NCBI GenBank assembly: GCA_903865435.1
Contig: CAIPJS010000076.1
Span: 1-64,000, forward strand
Source: an uncultured Bacteroidota bacterium
Lineage (GTDB): Bacteria > Bacteroidota > Bacteroidia > Chitinophagales > Chitinophagaceae
Length of the DNA: 64,000 bases
Direction: 5' to 3'
The notes under the pieces are model-generated. The model did not search any database and had not been told where the DNA came from. It saw nothing but the letters and a program-made list of their open reading frames with translations. Position numbers and translations under genes: made by a program. Below, one piece after another: positions 26,329 to 34,357 of the stretch (position 1 is its first letter; each line of letters starts with the position of its first letter).

Positions 26329-29300
26329 ATGAGAAATATTTTTTCTAATTATAAAAATCCAATCATTGTCTTAGCCGTTTTTATATTGCTAGGGGGTTTC
26401 TTTGCCTACAGCAAATTGCAAACTGCATTGTTCCCAGAAATCACTTTCCCAAAAATTAAAGTGATTGCGGATGCTGGACAGTTGCCTGTGAAAAAAATGA
26501 TGGTGACGGTTACAAGACAATTAGAAAATGCCATCAAGCAAGTACCCGATTTAAAAATGATTCGCAGCACCACAAGTAGGGGTAGTGCCGAGATTTCTGC
26601 TTACATGGATTGGAAGGCCAATATCGACATCAGTCAACAAAGAATCGAATCCAAAATAAACGAGATTCGAAATACGCTTCCTGCTGAAACCAATATTACA
26701 GTAGAAAGAATGAATCCCTCTATTTTGCCCATTGCAGGATATTCGTTAGAAAGTACGACCAAATCGCCCATCGAAATGAAGCTCTTGGCATTGTATACCA
26801 TCAAACCTTTTCTATCTCAAGTAGAAGGTGTGGCTGAAATTAGAGTGATTGGTGGTAAGACCAAAGAATATTGGGCCATTTTAAATACCCAAAAAATGAG
26901 CGCATTGGGTATTACTCCAGATGTAATTAGTACCGCTTTAGGGCAAACCAATTTTATAAAGTCCAATGGCTATTTATCTGATTACAGGTTATTGTATTTA
27001 ACTGTAACCGATGCGGCGGTTACTTCCATAAGTCAATTGGAAAATTTGGTAGTAAAAAATGATGGCAAAAGAATTGTGTTGATGAAAGACATTGCTGATG
27101 TTAAAATACAAGAAGCAAAAGAATATGTGAAGATTAATGCCAATGGTAAAGATGGCTTGTTGTTAGCGGTAATCAAACAACCCAATAGCAATTTGATTAG
27201 CATCACAGATAATTTGAATATAAAATTAAAAGAATTACAAAAGATCATTCCTAAAGATGTTCAAATTAAACCATTTTATGTTCAAGCCGATTTCGTACAA
27301 GATTCTATTAAAAGCGTAACTGACAGTTTATGGATGGGATTGGGCTTGGCTATTTTTGTTGCTATTTTATTTTTACGCTCTTTGAAATCTAGCTCGGTTA
27401 TATTAATCACAATTCCCATCATTATTTCTTTGACCTTATTGTTGTTGTATGCGTTTGGTCAAACTTTTAATATTATGACTTTGGGAGCATTGGCAGCCGC
27501 CATTGGTTTGATTATTGATGATGCCATTGTAGTGGTAGAGCAAATACATCGTACGCACGAAGAATTTCCAAATGAGCCTACCAATAGTTTGGTGGTCAAA
27601 GCCATTAAGTATTTATTACCCGCCATGATTGGCTCTTCATTGAGTACCATCGTTATTTTCTTACCTTTTGAATTAATGAGTGGGGTGGCAGGAGCTTATT
27701 TTAAAGTGCTTACCAATACCATGATCATTGCCTTGGTTTGTTCTTTCTTTGTTACTTGGATCATCTTACCCATCTTGTATATTTTATTTACAAAAAATGC
27801 AGAGGGCGACTCAAAAAAACAAGTAGTTCAATTAGAAGCAAAAGTAAAAACACAAAAATGGGTAGGTTTATTTATAAAAAAACCTATCATTAGTATAGGA
27901 ATTATTGCTGCGCTAATTATGGCCATTGTTTTTATCCTGCCTAAATTAGAAACTGGATTTTTACCAGAGATGGATGAAGGAAGTATTGTTTTTGATTATA
28001 ATTCGCCCCCAGGCACTTCTTTAGAAGAAACAGATAGAATGCTGCGTGAAGTAGAAAAGCTATTGGTACAAGTGCCTGAAGTAAAAGCGTATAGCCGACG
28101 AACAGGTACCCAGCTTGGATTTTTTATTACTGAACCCAATAGAGGAGATTATTTAATCCAATTAAAAAAAGACAGAACCAAGACCACCGAAGAAGTTATT
28201 AGCGATATTCGAAAAAAAGTAGAAGCAAGCCAACCGGCACTTAGAATTGATTTTGGACAAGTCATTGGCGATATGCTAGGTGATTTGATGACTTCGGTTC
28301 AACCTATTGAAGTAAAAATATTTGGAACCGATCAAGATAAATTAAAAGTATTGTCGCATCAAGTGGCTGCCATTATTACTAAAGTAGAAGGCACGGCCGA
28401 TGTTTTTGATGGTGTAGTGATTGCAGGTCCTTCCATCGACATTCAACCTAATTCGACTACTTTGGCCCAATATGGAATCACCCCTGCTAATTTGCAATTT
28501 CAAATGCAATCTAGTTTAGAAGGCAATGTGGTGGGGTCGGTCTATGATCAAAATCAATTTAGCAATTTAAGATTGGTATATCCAGGTAGCAAAAGTTTAA
28601 GTGTAGCTGATATAAAAAATACACCTATCTTTTTACCAAATGGTAAACTAAAACCCATCAATGAATTGGCCGCCATTAAAATCAACGAAGGGGATGCCGA
28701 AATTCAAAGAGAGAATTTACAATCCATGGGGGTAGTTACTGGTAGATTAGAAGGTAGAGATTTAGGAAGTGTCATTAAAGACATTCAATCTGAAATTAAA
28801 AACAAAATAAATTTACCACAGGGTTATGCTATTGTTTATGGTGGCTCTTATGCCGATCAGCAACAGTCTTTCAAAGAATTACTTTTAATTTTAATTACCT
28901 CTAGCTTATTGGTATTTGGTGTGATTCTATTTTTATTCAAAGAATTTAAAATTGCCATCATCATTTTATTGGTTTCTGTCTTGGGTATTTGTGGTAGTGT
29001 TTTAGGTTTATTCATCACTGGCACTCCACTAAACGTAGGTAGTTATACGGGTTTGATTATGATTGTGGGCATTATTGGAGAAAATGCCATTTTCACCTTC
29101 TTGCAATTCAAGGCTTCCTATTTAACGAATAACAATGTGGATGAATCTATTATTTATTCTATATCTACCAGATTAAGGCCTAAATTAATGACGGCTTTTG
29201 GCGCCATTATTGCATTGATGCCCATAGCCTTAGGTATTGGTACTGGGGCTCAATTGCACCAACCCTTGGCCATTGCAGTGATTGGGGGATTTGTAATGGC

Positions 29301-29361
29301 ACTGCCTTTATTGTTAATCGTTTTACCTAGTTTTATACGAATGGTATATCAAAAGAAATAA
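26329..29361 (+). CDS. RND efflux pump inner-membrane subunit (AcrB/MMPL-like)
   Basis: The 1010-residue protein has 12 predicted membrane helices and two large periplasmic loops with RND porter signatures (ALFPEITFPKIKVIADAGQLP, LETGFLPEMDEGSIVFDYNSPPGTSLEETD). TM4 keeps the proton-relay Asp pair (Asp397-Asp398 in GLIIDDAIVVVEQ). In TM10, where AcrB has a lysine in AKNAIL, this protein reads GIIGENAIFTF, placing Glu918 in that region; this is an alignment by eye. FLPEMDEGS is reminiscent of heavy-metal RND pumps, while the Asp-Asp pair is drug-pump-like, so the substrate class is unclear. It is driven by proton motive force and works with the adaptor and channel upstream. Confidence 0.93.
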   Translation: MRNIFSNYKNPIIVLAVFILLGGFFAYSKLQTALFPEITFPKIKVIADAGQLPVKKMMVTVTRQLENAIKQVPDLKMIRSTTSRGSAEISAYMDWKANIDISQQRIESKINEIRNTLPAETNITVERMNPSILPIAGYSLESTTKSPIEMKLLALYTIKPFLSQVEGVAEIRVIGGKTKEYWAILNTQKMSALGITPDVISTALGQTNFIKSNGYLSDYRLLYLTVTDAAVTSISQLENLVVKNDGKRIVLMKDIADVKIQEAKEYVKINANGKDGLLLAVIKQPNSNLISITDNLNIKLKELQKIIPKDVQIKPFYVQADFVQDSIKSVTDSLWMGLGLAIFVAILFLRSLKSSSVILITIPIIISLTLLLLYAFGQTFNIMTLGALAAAIGLIIDDAIVVVEQIHRTHEEFPNEPTNSLVVKAIKYLLPAMIGSSLSTIVIFLPFELMSGVAGAYFKVLTNTMIIALVCSFFVTWIILPILYILFTKNAEGDSKKQVVQLEAKVKTQKWVGLFIKKPIISIGIIAALIMAIVFILPKLETGFLPEMDEGSIVFDYNSPPGTSLEETDRMLREVEKLLVQVPEVKAYSRRTGTQLGFFITEPNRGDYLIQLKKDRTKTTEEVISDIRKKVEASQPALRIDFGQVIGDMLGDLMTSVQPIEVKIFGTDQDKLKVLSHQVAAIITKVEGTADVFDGVVIAGPSIDIQPNSTTLAQYGITPANLQFQMQSSLEGNVVGSVYDQNQFSNLRLVYPGSKSLSVADIKNTPIFLPNGKLKPINELAAIKINEGDAEIQRENLQSMGVVTGRLEGRDLGSVIKDIQSEIKNKINLPQGYAIVYGGSYADQQQSFKELLLILITSSLLVFGVILFLFKEFKIAIIILLVSVLGICGSVLGLFITGTPLNVGSYTGLIMIVGIIGENAIFTFLQFKASYLTNNNVDESIIYSISTRLRPKLMTAFGAIIALMPIALGIGTGAQLHQPLAIAVIGGFVMALPLLLIVLPSFIRMVYQKK

Positions 29362-29398
29362 TTTTTATCTAATTTTCTACTCAAATATTAAACCAAAC

Positions 29399-30400
29399 AT
29401 GAAAAAATCAATCTTCTTAGTGGCGCTTGCATTCTGTGTGCTTCAAATTTTTGCACAAAGCAAATTTTCACAAACCAATGTTTTTCACATAGCAAGTCCG
29501 GGTGGCTGGGATTATATCAGTATCAATCCTGCATCTAACAAATTATACATGTCGCACGGTACCCAAGTAAATATCTTAGATAAAATTACTGGTGATTCAT
29601 TAGGCGTTATTGCAAACACAGCAGGTGTGCATGGTATTGCATTTATCAATGCTTCTAATAAAGGCTATACCAGTAATGGTAGAACCAATGATGTGACTGT
29701 ATTCAATTTAACTACCAATGAAGTCATTTCAAGAATTCCAACTGGTGAAAATCCTGATGCTATTTTTTACGATGAGTTCTCTAAAAAAATTATTACTTGC
29801 AACGGCAGAAGTAAAGACCTTTCTGTGATTGATCCTACTACAGATAAAGTAGTGGCCACCATTCCAGTGGGTGGGAAACCAGAAACTGCAGTAAGTAATG
29901 ATGCAGGACATGTGTATGTGAATGTAGAAGACAAAAATGAAATTGTAGATATAGACATTACAAAAAATGTGGTATTGGCACATTGGTCTATCATGCCTGG
30001 TGAGTCTCCAACTGGTTTGGCCATAGACAATGCTACGCATCGTTTGTTTGCTGGTTGCGAAAAACAATTGATTGTATTGGATGCAACCAATGGTAAGGTG
30101 GTAGACAAGCTACCAATTGGTGATGGTTGTGATGGCGTTGCTTTTGACAATAAATTAAAATTTATTTTCACTTCTAACGGAGAAGGTACTGTAACGGTTA
30201 TTAAAGAAAACAGTGCCACCGATTTTAAAGTAGTCGAAACTTTAAAAACTAAAAAAGGGGCAAGAACCATTGGTAACGATGAGTCTACACACAATATTTA
30301 CCTACCTACTGCCGATTTTGAAAAGCAAGAAGCTGGTGATAAATCAAGACCTAAAATGATTCCAGGAAGTTTTCAAATTTTGGTTTTCGGTAGAAAATAA
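29399..30400 (+). CDS. YncE-family seven-bladed beta-propeller protein, exported
   Basis: The 333-residue protein has a signal peptide (MKKSIFLVALAFCVLQIFAQ). Repeating YVTN/NHL-like blades follow: NKLYMSHGTQVNILD, NDVTVFNLTTNEVISRIPTGENPDAIF, KDLSVIDPTTDKVVATIPVGGKPETAV, KQLIVLDATNGKVVDKLPIGDGCDGVAF. YncE-type propellers bind ligands or DNA outside the cytoplasm but lack a known catalytic centre. It is 37 bp downstream of the RND pump gene and before a terminator, so it belongs to the efflux transcript. It may bind the exported substrate or act as a sensor (inference). Confidence 0.88.
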   Translation: MKKSIFLVALAFCVLQIFAQSKFSQTNVFHIASPGGWDYISINPASNKLYMSHGTQVNILDKITGDSLGVIANTAGVHGIAFINASNKGYTSNGRTNDVTVFNLTTNEVISRIPTGENPDAIFYDEFSKKIITCNGRSKDLSVIDPTTDKVVATIPVGGKPETAVSNDAGHVYVNVEDKNEIVDIDITKNVVLAHWSIMPGESPTGLAIDNATHRLFAGCEKQLIVLDATNGKVVDKLPIGDGCDGVAFDNKLKFIFTSNGEGTVTVIKENSATDFKVVETLKTKKGARTIGNDESTHNIYLPTADFEKQEAGDKSRPKMIPGSFQILVFGRK

Positions 30401-30417
30401 TTCCAAATTAAATTCTT

Positions 30418-30455
30418 AAATGGCCTATTGCTACATAGTTTTAGGCCATTTTTTA
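30418..30455 (+). terminator. Rho-independent terminator inside the efflux locus
   Basis: The stem AAATGGCCTA (30418-30427) with TAGGCCATTT (30442-30451) is followed by a T run. It separates the channel-adaptor-pump-propeller transcript from the next two genes and rules out translation starts for the following gene before about 30455. Confidence 0.88.
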
Positions 30456-30526
30456 TTATATTTATTGATAAATTAATTAAACCTTTTTTGAATTATTGCA
30501 TCTTAGAGCAAATAAATCAAATCGAA

Positions 30527-31468
30527 ATGCGTACATCCAAATTTTTCTTATTCTTTATTGTTGCATTTGTATTCATTTCTATTGATTTAACTGCGCAGTC
30601 AAATACCAACGAAGACAGTCTTGGGAAGCCCGTATTTAAAATCCAATTGGATTATTTAAACAATTATGTATACAATGGCCGTGCCGATTCCATTAAGGCC
30701 CCGTATCAAATCACTACTGCTTCATTAAATTTCGGAAATGGGATTTATGCTAATTTGATTGCCAATTATTTACTAACACCTAATGAAAATAGATTTGATT
30801 TTTTTGAATTTGATTTGGGATATCAATACAAATTAGGAAAAAAATGGACGGGTGAAATTTATGGCTCTAAATATTCTTATTCTAGTCAAAGTAATTTATT
30901 AAATGGAGACATTACTAGTGATTTTGGAGCCACTGCTAATTATGATTTTGGAATTTTTCAATTCAATAATACATTTGATGTATTTTTTTCAGGTAAGTCT
31001 GATTTTCAATACATGCCAGGTATCGAAAAAACTTTTGAATTTGGCGAAAGCAATTCTAAATGGGAAATCACCCCAGGAATTTATTCTGTATTTAGTTCCT
31101 TAAATTATTACGAGAGTGTCTTAACAAGAAAACAAAACGCCTTAAAGAATTTAAAAACTAAACCTGGTCAACCAGCCAATACTGTTCAAACAGCTAATGT
31201 ATTGAGTACTACAACCATCTTAGAAAAAGGAGTTAAGTTATTGGACATGGAGATGAGTTTGCCTATTAGCTATCAAACAAACAATTGGTCTATTGAATTT
31301 ACCCCAACATGGGCCATCCCTTATCATCCCATCCACACTTTAACCGTAAATAGTACTACCTTACCCAATGGGTCCACTTCTTCCAACACAATTGATTCCA
31401 CACCTTACTCTGAAAGATTCTTAAACAATCAGTTTTATTTTCAAATTGGGTTCAATTACAAATTCTAA
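30527..31468 (+). CDS. Predicted outer-membrane beta-barrel protein
   Basis: The 313-residue protein starts at ATG 30527. This gives a good signal peptide (MRTSKFFLFFIVAFVFISIDLTAQ), whereas earlier in-frame starts fall within or just after the terminator. The mature part is made of alternating amphipathic strands with many aromatic residues (YQYKLGKKWTGEIYGSKYSYSSQS, ATANYDFGIFQFNNTFDVFF, SYQTNNWSIEFTPTWAIPYHP) and ends in the canonical outer-membrane C-terminus FQIGFNYKF. No enzyme motif is visible and I do not recognise a named family. It is followed after 2 bp by the MFS-like gene. It may be a porin partner of that membrane protein, or unrelated to efflux. Confidence 0.75.
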   Translation: MRTSKFFLFFIVAFVFISIDLTAQSNTNEDSLGKPVFKIQLDYLNNYVYNGRADSIKAPYQITTASLNFGNGIYANLIANYLLTPNENRFDFFEFDLGYQYKLGKKWTGEIYGSKYSYSSQSNLLNGDITSDFGATANYDFGIFQFNNTFDVFFSGKSDFQYMPGIEKTFEFGESNSKWEITPGIYSVFSSLNYYESVLTRKQNALKNLKTKPGQPANTVQTANVLSTTTILEKGVKLLDMEMSLPISYQTNNWSIEFTPTWAIPYHPIHTLTVNSTTLPNGSTSSNTIDSTPYSERFLNNQFYFQIGFNYKF

Positions 31469-31470
31469 AT

Positions 31471-32043
31471 ATGGCATTGAATAAGGCTACTAAAATTTTA
31501 TTGATTGCCTCAAGTTTATGGTATTTTGGCGAAGGTTTATTTGGCCCCCTTTTTGCCATATATGCTGAAAAAATTGGCGGTACTTTATTAGACATTACTT
31601 CGGCTTGGGCTATTTATTTAATTGCTATCGGAATATTTTACGCTGTTGTTGGAAAATTATTTACCCATTCAAAATTCAAAATTCATTTGATGGTTTTTGG
31701 ATATGGTTTAAATGCACTACTTACTTTTGGCTATATTTTTGTACACAGTACACAGGAGCTTTTTATGTTACAAGTTGGCTTGGGTATTGCTGAAGCGGTG
31801 AGCACACCCATCTGGGATTCATTATTTGCTTCAAATTTAGAAGACAACGAAAATACCTTTCATTGGAGTTTAGCCACTGGACATACCCATTTTGTGTCTG
31901 GTATTGCCATTGCGCTAGGGGGCTTAATTGCCAATTATATTTCCTTTCAGGCACTATTTATTACCATGGGTTGTATACAATTATTGGCCACCTTTACACA
32001 AGCCAAATTGCTTTTTTCGATAAAGAATGACTCAAAAAACTAA
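31471..32043 (+). CDS. Half-length MFS-like membrane protein
   Basis: The 190-residue protein has six hydrophobic segments. The first helix resembles the opening of major-facilitator transporters (LLIASSLWYFGEGLFGPLFAIYAEKIGGTLLDITSAWAIY). The helix 2-3 loop is basic (KLFTHSKFK), and helices 4-6 follow (LQVGLGIAEAVSTPIWDSLF, THFVSGIAIALGGLIANY). Full MFS proteins have 12 helices and about 400 residues. Here the frame ends cleanly with a hydrophilic tail, and the next gene starts only 69 bp later, so no second half was lost to a simple frameshift. It may work as a dimer or be a small MFS-related family. It sits 2 bp behind the barrel gene. Confidence 0.75.
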   Translation: MALNKATKILLIASSLWYFGEGLFGPLFAIYAEKIGGTLLDITSAWAIYLIAIGIFYAVVGKLFTHSKFKIHLMVFGYGLNALLTFGYIFVHSTQELFMLQVGLGIAEAVSTPIWDSLFASNLEDNENTFHWSLATGHTHFVSGIAIALGGLIANYISFQALFITMGCIQLLATFTQAKLLFSIKNDSKN

Positions 32044-32112
32044 TCTAATTACTCTAGTTTTTCTGTAACTTCAAAAGGTCATTCAATTAATTTAAACAAA
32101 AATGTTCACACC

Positions 32113-33237
32113 ATGAGTAATGCTGTACCTAAAACGAATGTATCTAATAGACTTTTATCATTAGATGCTTTAAGAGGTTTTGATATGTTTTGGATTATGG
32201 GCGCAGAAGAAATTGTGCATACACTATTTAAAGCTACTGGAAATTCTTTTTGGGGTGGTTTTTCAGATCAATTATCCCATCCAGCTTGGAATGGGTTTCA
32301 TTTTTATGATTTAATTTTCCCGCTTTTTTTATTCATCGCAGGTGTAGCCACGCCCTATTCTGTTGGTAGAGAAATAGAATTGGGTAAAACCAAACAACAG
32401 GTAATGTTGCGTGTTTTGAAAAGAGCTTTTATTTTAGTTTTATTAGGTTTAGTGGTAAACAACGGTTTACAAATTAGACCCATTGCAGAGATTCGTTTTG
32501 GAAGTGTATTGGGTAGAATTGGCTTGGCTTATATGTTTGCTAATTTTATTTATATCAATAGCAAGAAACAAAATACGCAAATTGCTTTTTTTGCTATTTT
32601 GTTAATAGGGTATTATTTATTACTCAAATTTACTGCTGCACCAGGATTCCCAATAGGAGATTTAACACAAGCTGGTAATTTTGCTTCTTATTTAGATCGT
32701 TCTATTTTACCAGGCAGGTTGTATTTAGGCAATCATGATCCAGAAGGTCTTATTTCTACCATACCTGCTATTGGTACAGGTTTATTAGGCATCTTGGTAG
32801 GTAAGTATTTAAAAAATAATACAGATACAGGTACGAGAAAATCAATTAAACTTTTGTTTTTAGGTACTTTATTTGTTGGTATTGCGCTTTTGTGGAATAT
32901 AGATTTTCCAATCAATAAAAATTTATGGACCAGTTCTTTTGTCATGCTGGTGGGTGGATTGAGTATGATACTCTTATCTTTTTTCTATTTTATTATTGAC
33001 GTGAAAGGCTATTATAAATGGGCTTTCTTTTTCAAAATCATTGGAATGAATTCGATATTAATATATGTATCTGGACATTTTATCAATTGGGAATACACCA
33101 CGCTTGCTTTATTTCATTGGTTAGGTCAATTGATTGGGGCGCCATACAATATGGTTGTTTTGGCTTCTATGTATGTTGGCATTGAGTGGTCCTTTCTATA
33201 CTTTATGTTTAAAATGAAAATTTTCTTAAAAGTATAA
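32113..33237 (+). CDS. HGSNAT/DUF5009-like multi-pass membrane acyltransferase
   Basis: The 374-residue protein has about ten membrane helices and the family opening RLLSLDALRGFDMFWIMGAEE, followed by HPAWNGFHFYDLIFPLFLFIAGV. This pattern is shared with bacterial relatives of heparan-alpha-glucosaminide N-acetyltransferase (NagX/DUF5009/DUF1624), which carry acetyl across the membrane to sugars (family knowledge; activity here unproven). The C-terminal helices include FKIIGMNSILIYVSGHFI. The next gene is a diverged paralogue 37 bp downstream, so they form a tandem pair. It starts 69 bp after the MFS-like gene. Enzyme activity and substrate are inferred from family only. Confidence 0.85.
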   Translation: MSNAVPKTNVSNRLLSLDALRGFDMFWIMGAEEIVHTLFKATGNSFWGGFSDQLSHPAWNGFHFYDLIFPLFLFIAGVATPYSVGREIELGKTKQQVMLRVLKRAFILVLLGLVVNNGLQIRPIAEIRFGSVLGRIGLAYMFANFIYINSKKQNTQIAFFAILLIGYYLLLKFTAAPGFPIGDLTQAGNFASYLDRSILPGRLYLGNHDPEGLISTIPAIGTGLLGILVGKYLKNNTDTGTRKSIKLLFLGTLFVGIALLWNIDFPINKNLWTSSFVMLVGGLSMILLSFFYFIIDVKGYYKWAFFFKIIGMNSILIYVSGHFINWEYTTLALFHWLGQLIGAPYNMVVLASMYVGIEWSFLYFMFKMKIFLKV

Positions 33238-33274
33238 TTGCTTTATAATTTAGTAAATACTTAATTTTAAGGGT

Positions 33275-34357
33275 ATGAAAAGATTGGCATCGCTCGATTT
33301 TATGCGTGGCTTGATTATGGTGCTATTGGCCTTAGAAAGTACAGGCCTTTATGAACATTTATTTAAAGCCACTGCGCATAATTATTTAAATGGTTTTTTT
33401 GTACAATTTTTTCATCATCCTTGGAATGGACTTCATTTTTGGGATTTAATTCAGCCAGGTTTTATGTTTATGGCGGGTGTATCAATGGCATATTCCTTGC
33501 ACAAACAAAAGCAAGAGGGGTTTAGTTGGAATAAGTCCTTTATTAAAATTCTTAAAAGAAGTGTTTGGCTATTTTTCTGGGGCGTATTGGATTATGCGGT
33601 CAGGCCTAAGGGCTTGTCTTTTGAATTATGGGATGTACTTACTCAGTTGTCATTTACTACTTTAATAGCATTTTTGGTTTTTGAATGGAAAACGAGTTAC
33701 CAAATTTTATTTTGTATCGGGCTGTTGTTATTGACAGAATTTTTATACCGATTTATGCATGTACCAGGTTTTGATCAACCATTTGTTGATCAACATAATT
33801 TTGGTAATTATATTGATACTGTTTTAATGAACAAAATAAATAGTGGGGGCTGGGTGGCCATCAATTGTATACCCACTGCGGTGCACACCATAGCAGGGGC
33901 CATCATTGGGAAAATATTTTTAAATGACATGAAGGCTAAAATCAATCATTTGTTTTATACAGCTGTTGGTTGTTTACTGCTTGGTTATGGATTAGATTTT
34001 ATTGGTATTACACCCATTATCAAAAGAATTGCTACTAGTTCGTTTACCATTGTTTCCTTGGGTTATTGTTTATTGGGTTTGTTAATTTGTTATTGGTGGA
34101 TAGACTTACTGAACCACAGAAAATATTTATTTTTCTTTAAAGTCGTAGGGATGAATTCACTTTTTATTTATCTATTTTTTGAAATTGTCGGAGCTAGGTG
34201 GTTGAATGAATATAGCGCTCAAATAAGTAATGGAGTTTTAGCCATGGTTTCTAGTCTTACCCTATTGAATCAAATTATTTCTTCCTTGGTTATTTTTAGC
34301 TTGGAGTGGGGGCTATGTTATTTCTTATATAATAAGAAAATATTTTTCAAGCTTTAA
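33275..34357 (+). CDS. Second HGSNAT/DUF5009-like membrane protein (tandem paralogue)
   Basis: The 360-residue multi-pass protein begins with the same motif set as its upstream neighbour, in diverged form: KRLASLDFMRGLIMVLLALESTGLYEHLF and HHPWNGLHFWDLIQPGFMFMAGVSMAYSL. The late motif FKVVGMNSLFIYLFFEIV mirrors FKIIGMNSILIYVSGHF in the first copy. Both keep RG after the first helix and the HPxWNGxHFxD element, so both may be active, perhaps on different acceptors or as a heteromer. The gene is 37 bp behind the first copy. Its stop directly abuts the stop of the convergent LtaS-like gene with no base between. Confidence 0.82.
   Translation: MKRLASLDFMRGLIMVLLALESTGLYEHLFKATAHNYLNGFFVQFFHHPWNGLHFWDLIQPGFMFMAGVSMAYSLHKQKQEGFSWNKSFIKILKRSVWLFFWGVLDYAVRPKGLSFELWDVLTQLSFTTLIAFLVFEWKTSYQILFCIGLLLLTEFLYRFMHVPGFDQPFVDQHNFGNYIDTVLMNKINSGGWVAINCIPTAVHTIAGAIIGKIFLNDMKAKINHLFYTAVGCLLLGYGLDFIGITPIIKRIATSSFTIVSLGYCLLGLLICYWWIDLLNHRKYLFFFKVVGMNSLFIYLFFEIVGARWLNEYSAQISNGVLAMVSSLTLLNQIISSLVIFSLEWGLCYFLYNKKIFFKL

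Noticed and set aside
30428..30526. N-terminal extension of the outer-membrane barrel protein
   Set aside because: It begins inside or just after the terminator hairpin at 30418-30455 and would block the signal peptide at 30527.
31471..32112. Frameshifted full-length MFS transporter
   Set aside because: Only 69 bp separate its stop from the next gene, and no further MFS-like sequence occurs in any frame there.
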